Origin: Chromohalobacter beijerinckii
GTDB taxonomy: Bacteria > Pseudomonadota > Gammaproteobacteria > Pseudomonadales > Halomonadaceae
Length of the DNA: 64,000 bases
Assembly: GCF_023061185.1 (NCBI RefSeq)
Contig: NZ_JAKGAK010000001.1
Location: 395,084-459,083 of the forward strand
Reading direction: 5' to 3'
A program made the translations under genes and the position numbers. The notes under the pieces are model-generated. The model saw only the letters and a list, made by a program, of their open reading frames with translations. It had not been told where the DNA came from and ran no database searches. Shown here one piece after another: positions 56,927 through 64,000 of this stretch (its first letter is position 1; each line of letters opens with the position of its first letter).

Positions 56927-58216
56927 ATGTGCAGTGCCGTCTCCGACACACCCGCTTCGTGGTACCGGGCCTCCATCGCCGTGGAGCTCGAACCCGCCAT
57001 GCCCCTTGAAGGCGACACAAGGAGCGATGTGTGCGTGATCGGCGGCGGGGTAACCGGCTGCTCCACGGCCCTGCACTTGGCCGAGCGTGGCTACTCGGTG
57101 ACATTGCTAGAAGCCGGCGATATCGGCCATGGTGCCTCCGGACGCAGCGGCGGACAGATCCTACCGGGGCTGGGCACCGACATCACCACCGTCCAGCAAG
57201 CTCTGGGGCTGACTCGCGCCCGCGAGATATGGGAGATGAGCCGTGAGGCGGTGCGTCTCACGGCCGAGTTGATCGAGCGTCATGCCATTCCTTGCGACCT
57301 GGCCTGGGGCTACCTTCACGCAGCGGTCAAGCCGCGGCATATCAAGGAGCTCACAACCTTCCGCGAGCAGATGGCCCGTGACTACGGTTATGCAGCTCTC
57401 GAGTGGCTGGAGGGCGATGCCCTACGCGAGCATGTAGTCACCGATGCCTACCCCGCGGCCCTCTACGACCGGGAAGGCGGCCACCTTCATCCCCTCAACT
57501 ACACGCTGGGCCTGGCCCGGGCGGCACAGCGCGCCGGGGTACGCGTGCACTCACATAGTGCCGCACGCACGATCCGCCGAGGTCAGCCGGCCACGGTCAC
57601 CACCGAGAACGGCAGCGTAACCGCCGATTTCGTCGTGCTGGCCACTAATGCCTATCACGGTGACCTGGTCCCGGAACTCTCCGGTCGCATCATGCGGGCC
57701 GCCAACTACATGATCGCCACCGCACCGCTGAGCGAGGCACAAGCGGCCAAGGTGTTACCGAAAAACGATGCCCTGGCCGATGCCAACTTCGTGCTCGACT
57801 ATTACCGGCTCAGCGCCGACCGTCGCCTGATTTATGGTGGAGAAGTCAGTTACGACGGCCGTGAGCCCCCGCGCCTTCAGGCGCGCATGGATGCCAAGAT
57901 TGCCCGGCTTTTCCCGGTACTCGAGGGGGTGCCCATCGAGTACCGCTGGGGCGGCGATGTCGCGATCACCTTCAATCGGGCCCCCGATTTCGGCCGCCTA
58001 GGCGATAATCTCTACTATGCCCAAGGCTACTCTGGTCATGGCATGGCCATGGCCGGGCTGGCCGGCAAGCTGATGGCCGAGGCCATCGCCGGCCAGAGCG
58101 AACGTTTCGATGTCTTTTCCGCCATGCCACATCGACACTTCCCAGGCGGACATGCTTTGCGCAAGCCGTTGCTGGTGCTGGCGACCAATTTCTACAAACT
58201 GCGCGACCGACTCTGA
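56927..58216 (+). CDS. puuB: FAD-dependent oxidase (PuuB-like), copy 2
   Basis: 429 residues from the ATG at 56927, preceded by AGGATGGA; the ATG at 56918 is less well placed. Same architecture as the previous gene: SDVCVIGGGVTGCSTALHLAERG, DIGHGASGRSGGQILPGLG, NAYHGDLVPEL and YAQGYSGHGMAMAGLAGKLM. It is clearly a paralogue, not an identical duplicate, so the two may differ in substrate (different glutamylated polyamines or amines). The potA gene begins 33 bases downstream, in the same direction. Confidence 0.9.
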   Translation: MCSAVSDTPASWYRASIAVELEPAMPLEGDTRSDVCVIGGGVTGCSTALHLAERGYSVTLLEAGDIGHGASGRSGGQILPGLGTDITTVQQALGLTRAREIWEMSREAVRLTAELIERHAIPCDLAWGYLHAAVKPRHIKELTTFREQMARDYGYAALEWLEGDALREHVVTDAYPAALYDREGGHLHPLNYTLGLARAAQRAGVRVHSHSAARTIRRGQPATVTTENGSVTADFVVLATNAYHGDLVPELSGRIMRAANYMIATAPLSEAQAAKVLPKNDALADANFVLDYYRLSADRRLIYGGEVSYDGREPPRLQARMDAKIARLFPVLEGVPIEYRWGGDVAITFNRAPDFGRLGDNLYYAQGYSGHGMAMAGLAGKLMAEAIAGQSERFDVFSAMPHRHFPGGHALRKPLLVLATNFYKLRDRL

Positions 58217-58249
58217 ATAAAGCCAACGACAAGCGAAGAGGGTACCTCC

Positions 58250-59381
58250 ATGAGCGAGACCATGACGGCGGAGACTGCCGACCATCCGGGCGCTCGCCCG
58301 GCCGCCAATGAACGCGGCCGGGCGAACCATAAAGCGTCTTCGATCGAGATGCAGGGCCTGCACAAGCGCTTCGGTCGCGATACCGTGGCTTTGGATGGCG
58401 TCGATCTGGACATCCGGGCCGGTGAGTTCTTCACCCTGCTGGGGCCTTCCGGCTGCGGCAAGACGACCCTGCTGCGCATCCTCGCCGGCCTCGAGGAGCC
58501 GGATGCCGGGTCGCTGGTGGTAGGTGGTAGGTGGCAAGAACATCACTGAAACGCCTCCCCATCAACGCAGCGTCAATACCGTCTTCCAGTCCTATGCGCT
58601 TTTCCCTCACCTTTCGGTCCGCGAGAACCTGGCCTTTGGCTTGAAGATGCGCGGCATGCCGGCGGCCGAACGCCACACCAAGGTCGATGAGATCGCCGAC
58701 TTCATCAAGCTCGGTGACCTGGTCGACCGCCACGTCGACCAGCTCTCCGGCGGGCAGCGCCAGCGCATCGCGCTGGCTCGGGCACTGATCTGCGAACCTG
58801 ACGTCCTGCTGCTCGACGAGCCACTCTCGGCCTTGGATGCCGGCCTGCGCAGCCAGTTGCAGGTGGAACTACTGCGAGTGCAGAAGCGGCTCGGCATGAC
58901 CTTCGTGTTCGTGACCCACGACCAGCAAGAGGCCATGGTCATGTCCGACCGTATCGCCGTCCTCAATGGCGGCACCATTCAGCAGGTCGGGGCCCCGCGG
59001 GAGGTCTACGAGCGCCCGGTGAATGCCTTCGTGGCCCGCTTCATGGGCCACGATAATCTCTATACGATCAGCGCCCGCAAGAGTGACCGTTTGATCACAG
59101 CGCTGGGGGAACTGACCGCCGAGGATGCCGGCAACGGCGAGCTGCTGCTGATCCGCCCCGAGACGCTGGATCTATTGCCTGGCGCGGTCGAGGGACCCAA
59201 CCACCTAACGGCCACCGTAGCCGAGCGGCTCTATCGTGGCAGTCATGCCGAGTTCCGACTGGCCATCGGAAACACCACCCTGCAGGCCACGGTCAACAAC
59301 CGCGGCCGTCATCTGCCCGAGGTCGGCGAAACGGTGACGGTGGCGGTGGCGCCGGAAGACCTGGTCACCCTGCATGAGTGA
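58250..59381 (+). pseudogene. potA: Polyamine ABC transporter ATPase (PotA/PotG type), frameshifted
   Basis: Two overlapping pieces in different frames make one PotA-like protein. The first piece (from 58250) has the Walker [10 protein letters not shown] and ends at a stop at 58547-58549; the second has FQSYALFPH, the ABC signature LSGGQRQR, Walker B DVLLLDEP, the H-loop and a TOBE domain to 59381. The break coincides with GGTGGTA-GGTGGTA-GGTGG (58516-58534): removing one 7-base unit restores [11 protein letters not shown] and gives 374 residues, the normal length. The first piece stops before the signature, so neither part alone can hydrolyse ATP. A GTG at 58524 might allow reinitiation. The cause (mutation, slippage or error) is unresolved. 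Confidence 0.9.
58516..58534 (+). repeat. 7-bp tandem duplication causing the potA frameshift
   Basis: GGTGGTA repeated twice plus GGTGG (2.7 units). Loss of a single unit restores the potA reading frame. It is a short direct repeat of the kind that slips during replication. Confidence 0.85.
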
Positions 59382-59391
59382 GGAGGCGAAC

Positions 59392-60315
59392 ATGTCCTAT
59401 TCTGGCGCAGTACCCACTGCCCGCAGCCGGGCCATGGTCCGCGAGACCCGCCATCTGCTGTTCACGGTGGCTCCAGGGGCGTTCTGGATCTTCATCTTCC
59501 TGGTGTTGCCCAGTGCGTATCTGATGGGTGTAGCCTTCATGACCAACGGGCCCTATGGCCTGCCGCAGATGCCGCTGTCGCTGGACGCCTTCGAGCGCCT
59601 GGCCGGCGTGGGCTTTCTAGGCTGGAGCCCGGGCAATCTCTATACGTTGCTGCGCTCGCTGTGGCAGACCCTGGTATCGACGGTGCTGGTAGTGATCGTC
59701 GCCTATCCGGTGGCCTACTACATCACGACCTGTCGTGAGAAGTGGCGCCCGATCCTGTTGCTGCTGGTCGTCGTGCCATCATGGACCAATCAGGTGATTC
59801 GCGCTTTCGGCTGGATGAACCTGCTGGCACCGGGCACCCCCTTGTCTAGCCTGGCCGAGAGCCTCGGACTGGTGGCGCCCAACATGGGACTCTATCCCTC
59901 CAACCTCGCGGTCACCCTAGGGCTGGTCTACAACTTCCTGCCCTTCATGGTGCTCCCGCTGTACGCCGCCTTCGAGAAGCTCGATACGGCGCAGGTACAG
60001 GCCGCACAAGATCTCTATGCCAGCCCGGTACGAGCCTTCTGGCACGCTGTCTTTCCGCAGACGCTCCCAGGACTGCTGGCAGGCACGGTACTGGTGGCGA
60101 TTCCCGCCTTCGGCATGTACGTGATTCCCGAACTACTCGGCGGCGGTAAGGGCATGATGCTCGGCAATCTGGTCGCCAATCAGTTCGCCGGCAGTTCCAA
60201 TTGGCCACTGGGAGCCGCTGGGGCGATTTTGATGTTGATCGCGACATTCATCGGCCTTTTCGCCATGCGACGTATCGGCAAGCGCCTGGGCGGCGGTGAG
60301 GAGGTAGTGATATGA
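59392..60315 (+). CDS. potB: Polyamine ABC transporter permease (PotB/PotH type)
   Basis: 307 residues from the ATG at 59392 with AGGAGG at 59381-59386. Six transmembrane helices; the cytoplasmic EAA loop reads DLYASPVRAFWHAVFPQTLPGLLAG. N-terminal long first helix (LFTVAPGAFWIFIFLVLPSAYLMGVAF) typical of PotB/PotH. The intact gene lies between two frameshifted ones. Its stop overlaps the potC start by four bases. No lesion seen in it. Confidence 0.9.
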   Translation: MSYSGAVPTARSRAMVRETRHLLFTVAPGAFWIFIFLVLPSAYLMGVAFMTNGPYGLPQMPLSLDAFERLAGVGFLGWSPGNLYTLLRSLWQTLVSTVLVVIVAYPVAYYITTCREKWRPILLLLVVVPSWTNQVIRAFGWMNLLAPGTPLSSLAESLGLVAPNMGLYPSNLAVTLGLVYNFLPFMVLPLYAAFEKLDTAQVQAAQDLYASPVRAFWHAVFPQTLPGLLAGTVLVAIPAFGMYVIPELLGGGKGMMLGNLVANQFAGSSNWPLGAAGAILMLIATFIGLFAMRRIGKRLGGGEEVVI

Positions 60316-61109
60316 GAAAGCGAACGCTTGCGCGCGGTCTCGCGGGTATCTGGTGGGTGACGCTGTTCTTCCTCTACGCCCCCCTGTTCGTGATCGTGCT
60401 GTTTTCCTTCAATTCAGCCAACAGCACAGCCGTTTTCGAAAACTTCTCGCTGGCTTGGTATCGCAGGCTGTTCGGCAACGAGCAGATTATCAATGCTTTC
60501 GGCAACAGCCTGGTACTGGCGGTGAGTTCTTCGATCATAGCGCTGGTGATTGGATGTCTGATTGGCTACGGCATGTATCGTCATCGCCATCGCAAGCTGG
60601 GGTGGCTGATCGTCTTGATCTATCTGCCTATCGTGCTGCCGGATATCGTCTTCGGCATCTCCGAGATGACCTTCTTCGTGCAGATCCATGACTGGACCGG
60701 CCTGCTGCAACCAGGGCTCGGCACCATGATCATCGCGCATGTGACGTTCCAGATTCCTTTCGTGGCACTGATCGTCTACTCGCGCTTCGTGGGCCTGGAC
60801 CCGACACTGTTCGAGGCTGCCAAGGACCTCTACGCATCGCCGATCAAACGCGTGGTGCACTTCATGGTGCCAACCATCAAACCAGCGTTGATCTCCGCCT
60901 TCTTCTTGTCGTTTACGCTATCGATCGACGACTTCGTGATCAGTTTCTTCACGGCAGGACCGGAGAGCGCCACATTGCCGATCTATATCTGGAGCGCCAT
61001 CAAGAAAGGAGTGACGCCCGAGATCAATGCGATTGCCACCCTGATGATCGGTGCGGTGGCCATGGCCGCCATATTCAGCATGCTTTTCAACCGCCAGGGG
61101 CGCCGCTAG
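60312..61109 (+). CDS. potC: Polyamine ABC transporter permease (PotC/PotI type)
   Basis: 265 residues. Six transmembrane helices starting WWVTLFFLYAPLFVIVLFSFNS; EAA loop DLYASPIKRVVHFMVPTIKPALISAF; LSIDDFVISFFTAGP is a characteristic PotC/PotI segment. Forms the membrane channel with the potB product. Start overlaps potB. Intact. Confidence 0.92.
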   Translation: MRKRTLARGLAGIWWVTLFFLYAPLFVIVLFSFNSANSTAVFENFSLAWYRRLFGNEQIINAFGNSLVLAVSSSIIALVIGCLIGYGMYRHRHRKLGWLIVLIYLPIVLPDIVFGISEMTFFVQIHDWTGLLQPGLGTMIIAHVTFQIPFVALIVYSRFVGLDPTLFEAAKDLYASPIKRVVHFMVPTIKPALISAFFLSFTLSIDDFVISFFTAGPESATLPIYIWSAIKKGVTPEINAIATLMIGAVAMAAIFSMLFNRQGRR

Positions 61110-61169
61110 GCGCTTCCTGTCAAAACGATGTAGCACCAACAAAACGTAGCACCGAAGGAGAGCGAAACG

Positions 61170-62238
61170 ATGAAAACAATGACCACAAGAATCGCCGCTA
61201 CACTCGGAGGCCTGCTGCTGGCCAGCGGCGTCCAGGCTCAGGAAGACAACAAGCTATATCTGTTCAACTGGACCCAGTACATGGACCCGGCGATCATCAC
61301 GGCCTTCGAGGAGAAATACGACGCCGAGGTGGTGCAGAACTACTACAACTCGCTACCCGAGATGTTCGCCAAACTCAATGCCGGCGGGGTGTCGCAGTAC
61401 GACATCATCGTACCATCCAACTACTACGTGCCACGGCTGATCGAGACTGGCATGGTGCAGAAGCTCGACAAGTCCAAGATTCCCAACTTGGACAATGTCA
61501 TGGAGCAGTTCAAGAATCCTAGTTATGACCCGCAGAGTACCTATTCGGCACCCTACCAATGGGGGGGTGACCGGCTTAGTGTATAACGCCGAGACGTTCC
61601 CCGACGCGCCCAAGAGTTGGTCGCTGATGTTCGATCCCGAGTCCAACTCGAGCTATCCCTTCGCGCTGATGGGCGATGGACAGGTCACCATGGGCGGCGC
61701 CTGTGCGTACCTGAATCACGGCTATGACTGTACCGATACCGAGGCCTGGAAGGAGGCTGTAAGACTGCTGATCGACACCAAGAATCGCAGCAACTTCAGT
61801 GGCTTCGTCGACGGCACGCCGAGTCTGCAACAACTGGCGCGCGGCGTGACGCACGTCGCCTTGAGCTACAACGGCGACTACCTCTTCTACCGCCAGGAAA
61901 ACCCGGATTCTTTCGAGAACATCAAGTTCATGATTCCCGACGAAGGCACCGAGATGTGGGTCGACACCATGCTGATCCCCTCCAAGGCGCCCCATCCCGA
62001 TCTGGCCCACAAGTTCATCAACTTCATCCTCGATGCCAAGATCGGCGCTCAGCTATCCAACTACAACTACTACGCCAGCCCCAATGCGGCGGCTCAGCCC
62101 TACCTCGACGACATACTGACCCAGCCCCCGATCCAGCCGTCCGAGGAAGATATGCAACGGCTGCACTTCACACCCAGTCTCGAGGGCGAACAACTGCAGG
62201 TCTTCCAGCAGTTTTGGTCAGAGGTCCAGTCACGCTGA
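61170..62238 (+). pseudogene. potD: Polyamine-binding periplasmic protein (PotD/PotF type), frameshifted
   Basis: The first frame runs from 61170 (signal peptide MKTMTTRIAATLGGLLLASG, cut after VQA) through LYLFNWTQYMDPAIITAFEEKY, the PotD N-domain, and stops at 61584-61586. The second frame carries the rest (GLVYNAETFPDAPKSW ... YNYYASPNAAAQPYLDD) to 62238. The break is at G7 (61561-61567): with six G residues the frame reads YQWGVTGLVYN and gives 355 residues, the normal length. As sequenced, no complete binding protein is made. Cause not distinguishable from sequence alone. Confidence 0.9.
61561..61567 (+). repeat. G7 homopolymer at the potD frameshift
   Basis: Seven consecutive G residues in the potD coding region; six would keep the frame. 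A likely slippage or base-calling site. Confidence 0.85.
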
Positions 62239-62247
62239 AACGACAGG

Positions 62248-62267
62248 CCCCGGCCACTCGGTCGGGG
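62248..62267 (+). other. Hairpin between potD and puuA
   Basis: CCCCGGCC (62248-62255) pairs with GGTCGGGG (62260-62267), one G-U pair, loop ACTC. No T tract follows. It may separate transporter and puuA mRNA levels. Confidence 0.45.
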
Positions 62268-62293
62268 ACCCATCTGCAGAGCAAGGAAATCCA

Positions 62294-63661
62294 ATGAGTA
62301 ACCGTCAGGAACACCCCCACTTCAACGACTGGTTTCAGACTCGCGGCATCACCGAGGTCGAATGTCTGGTCACCGACCTCACCGGCATCCTGAAGGGCAA
62401 GATCATGCCTGCCGGCAAGTACCTGGGCGGTGGTCGCCCGCGACTGCCGGACTCGATCTTCATCCAGACCGTCACCGGAGGCTATCCCGACGACGATGAT
62501 ATCCACTTCTGGAATCCCGCCGAGCGGGATATGGAGCTGGTGCCCGACCCCAACGCTATCTTCCTGGTGCCCTGGGCCGATGATGCCACCGCTCAGATCA
62601 TCCACGATTGCCACTACCTGACCGGCGAGCCGGTGGAACTTTCCCCCCGTCACGTGCTCAAGCGGGTGCTATCCTTCTACGAGGCGCGCGGCTGGAAGCC
62701 GATCGTCGCGCCCGAGGTCGAGTTCTTTCTGGTCAAGACCAACACCGACTCCGACTATCCTCTGGAGCCACCGATCGGCCGTAACGGCCGTCAGGAAAGC
62801 AGCCGGCAGTCGTTCTCCATCGATGCGGTCAACGAGTTCGATCCGCTTTTCGAGGAAATGTACGACTACTGCGATGCCATGAACCTCGACCTGGATACCC
62901 TGATTCACGAAGAAGGTGCCGGGCAGATGGAGGTCAACTTCCAACACGGCGATCCCCTGCGGCTGGCCGATCAGGTGGTGATGTTCAAGCGCGCCTTGCG
63001 CGAAACGGCGCTCCGTCACGGCATGTACGCCACCTTCATGGCCAAGCCGATGGCCAATGAGCCCGGCAGTTCGATGCATCTCCATCAGAGCCTATTGGAC
63101 GCCGAATCCGGTGATAACCTGTTCGCTGGCGAAAATGGCAAGTCCAGCCGGTTGTTCCAGCAGTTCATCGGCGGGCTGCAGCACTACCTACCCTCGGCCA
63201 TGCCGCTGCTGGCGCCCAACGTCAACTCCTACCGTCGGCTGATGCGCACTGAAACCAGCGGCTCGGCGCCGACCAACGTCGAGTGGGGTACCGATAACCG
63301 CACCGTAGGTTTGCGAGTGCCAGTCTCGACACCCGAGGCGACGCGGGTCGAAAACCGTCTGGCAGGGGCCGATGCCAATCCTTATCTGGTCATGGCAGCT
63401 TCGCTGGCCTGCGGCTATCTCGGCATGCTCGGCCAGCTCGAGCCACGTCCACCGATGATTGGGTCGGCTTGGTCCGGCGGCCACACACTGCCTGACGATA
63501 TCCGTCCGGCGCTGGATATGCTGAGCGCTTGTCAGCCACTGGCCGAGGTTCTCGGCGAGCGTTTCACTAACAGCTATCTCGCGGTCAAGCGCGCCGAGCA
63601 CCGCGAATACTTCCAGGTGATCAGCTCCTGGGAGCGCGAACACCTTCTGCTCAGAGTCTAG
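62294..63661 (+). CDS. puuA: Gamma-glutamylputrescine synthetase (glutamine synthetase family)
   Basis: 455 residues. Glutamine-synthetase fold: N-terminal beta-grasp (EVECLVTDLTGILKGKIMPAGKY), then the catalytic domain with APEVEFFLVK, AGQMEVNFQHGDPLRLADQVVMFKRALRETA and PGSSMHLHQSL, and NVEWGTDNRTVGLRVP. Context (puuB copies, polyamine transporter) favours gamma-glutamylputrescine synthetase over glutamine synthetase, the latter having a different N-terminal pattern and regulatory Tyr. It attaches glutamate to putrescine with ATP, the step before PuuB. Confidence 0.9.
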   Translation: MSNRQEHPHFNDWFQTRGITEVECLVTDLTGILKGKIMPAGKYLGGGRPRLPDSIFIQTVTGGYPDDDDIHFWNPAERDMELVPDPNAIFLVPWADDATAQIIHDCHYLTGEPVELSPRHVLKRVLSFYEARGWKPIVAPEVEFFLVKTNTDSDYPLEPPIGRNGRQESSRQSFSIDAVNEFDPLFEEMYDYCDAMNLDLDTLIHEEGAGQMEVNFQHGDPLRLADQVVMFKRALRETALRHGMYATFMAKPMANEPGSSMHLHQSLLDAESGDNLFAGENGKSSRLFQQFIGGLQHYLPSAMPLLAPNVNSYRRLMRTETSGSAPTNVEWGTDNRTVGLRVPVSTPEATRVENRLAGADANPYLVMAASLACGYLGMLGQLEPRPPMIGSAWSGGHTLPDDIRPALDMLSACQPLAEVLGERFTNSYLAVKRAEHREYFQVISSWEREHLLLRV

Positions 63662-63672
63662 GCTGATTTTTC

Positions 63673-64000
63673 GTGACACCGACCGATCACCTCGCCAATT
63701 CAGCCAGCCTCGCTTGGCACCATCATCTGGCCCGCCTGTTCCAAGGCGTCGCCGGCAGCGGCTTTCCACTCCTGCTGGAGCAGACGCTGCGCGAGTTGGT
63801 CGGTTTCGACACCATCCTGGTCAATACCTATAAAGGACAACGACGACCGCTGCTGATACACGACAACTATCCACCGACACGGCGCGAACAGGGTATCGAA
63901 TGCTATTTGAACCAGACCTTTCTGCTGGATCCTTTCTTCAAGGCCGTCTATGACGGGCTAGAGAATGGCGCGCACCGGCTGCGCGAGCTAGCCCCGGATC
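63673..64000 (+). CDS. Probable regulator, N-terminal fragment (LuxR-like?)
   Basis: Starts with a GTG at 63673 and runs off the right edge after 109 codons. The visible part (LLEQTLRELVGFDTILVNTYKGQRRPLLIHDN, then FLLDPFFKAVYDGLENGAHRLREL) looks like the N-terminal ligand/GAF-like domain found before a C-terminal LuxR-type helix-turn-helix in halophile regulators placed next to polyamine genes. The DNA-binding part is outside the window, so the family is a guess from the visible portion. It follows puuA by 11 bases and may be co-transcribed. Confidence 0.5.
   Translation, partial: MTPTDHLANSASLAWHHHLARLFQGVAGSGFPLLLEQTLRELVGFDTILVNTYKGQRRPLLIHDNYPPTRREQGIECYLNQTFLLDPFFKAVYDGLENGAHRLRELAPD

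Overview
The window reads as one contiguous piece of a gammaproteobacterial chromosome, most likely a moderately halophilic member of the Halomonadaceae (Chromohalobacter or Halomonas type). This assignment is inference from gene content, high-GC codon use and gene order (gltA divergent from sdhCDAB-sucAB-lpd-sucCD; sufBCDST with an Rrf2 regulator; a GlcNAc PTS with a fused EIIA-HPr-EI). I see no phage, insertion sequence, CRISPR array or rRNA. Two tRNA genes are present.

Layout. 1-1.6 kb: end of rimK, a small helical protein, a SanA/YdcF-like protein. 1.6-7.6 kb (minus): suf Fe-S assembly operon sufR-sufB-C-D-S-T, with a sigma70-like promoter overlapped by an IscR type-1-like box and a Fur-like box further upstream. 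7.8-10.2 kb: ycjX-ycjF pair. 10.3-20.9 kb: a mosaic of single genes (universal stress protein, AI-2E-family transporter, Cof phosphatase, M42 peptidase, chalcone-isomerase-like protein, O-methyltransferase, dienelactone hydrolase, metallo-beta-lactamase-fold enzyme, alpha/beta hydrolase, two LysR regulators). This stretch carries an 82-bp duplicated fragment and several strong inverted repeats. 21.0-28.5 kb (minus): N-acetylglucosamine uptake and catabolism (GntR regulator, nagA, nagB-II, EIIA-HPr-EI fusion, EIICB). 28.7-34.5 kb (plus): SDR protein, RNase II, and a tightly coupled trio of glycosyltransferase, DUF2334 deacetylase and flippase-like membrane protein. 34.6-46.2 kb (minus): TCA-cycle cluster, with gltA on the opposite strand at 46.6-47.9 kb. 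48.0-50.2 kb: a gene-free stretch with DnaA-box-like sites, tRNA-Glu, tRNA-Ala and gltX. 50.3-55.1 kb: LysR and XRE regulators, a small charged secreted protein, dusA and an aspartoacylase-like protein. 55.4-64 kb (plus): polyamine cluster with two puuB-like oxidases, a PotABCD-type transporter, puuA and the start of a regulator that may be LuxR-like.

How the genes work together. The suf operon supplies Fe-S clusters, for example to SdhB. The 34-48 kb block encodes citrate synthase, 2-oxoglutarate dehydrogenase, succinyl-CoA synthetase and succinate dehydrogenase. The nag cluster brings GlcNAc in as GlcNAc-6-P and converts it to fructose-6-P. The polyamine cluster would import putrescine, glutamylate it (PuuA) and oxidise it (PuuB). 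In this sequence, however, both the transporter ATPase (potA) and the binding protein (potD) are frameshifted: potA by a 7-bp tandem duplication, potD by one extra G in a G7 run. That pair of slippage-type lesions in one operon is the most striking observation here: decay, phase variation or sequencing error would have to be distinguished.
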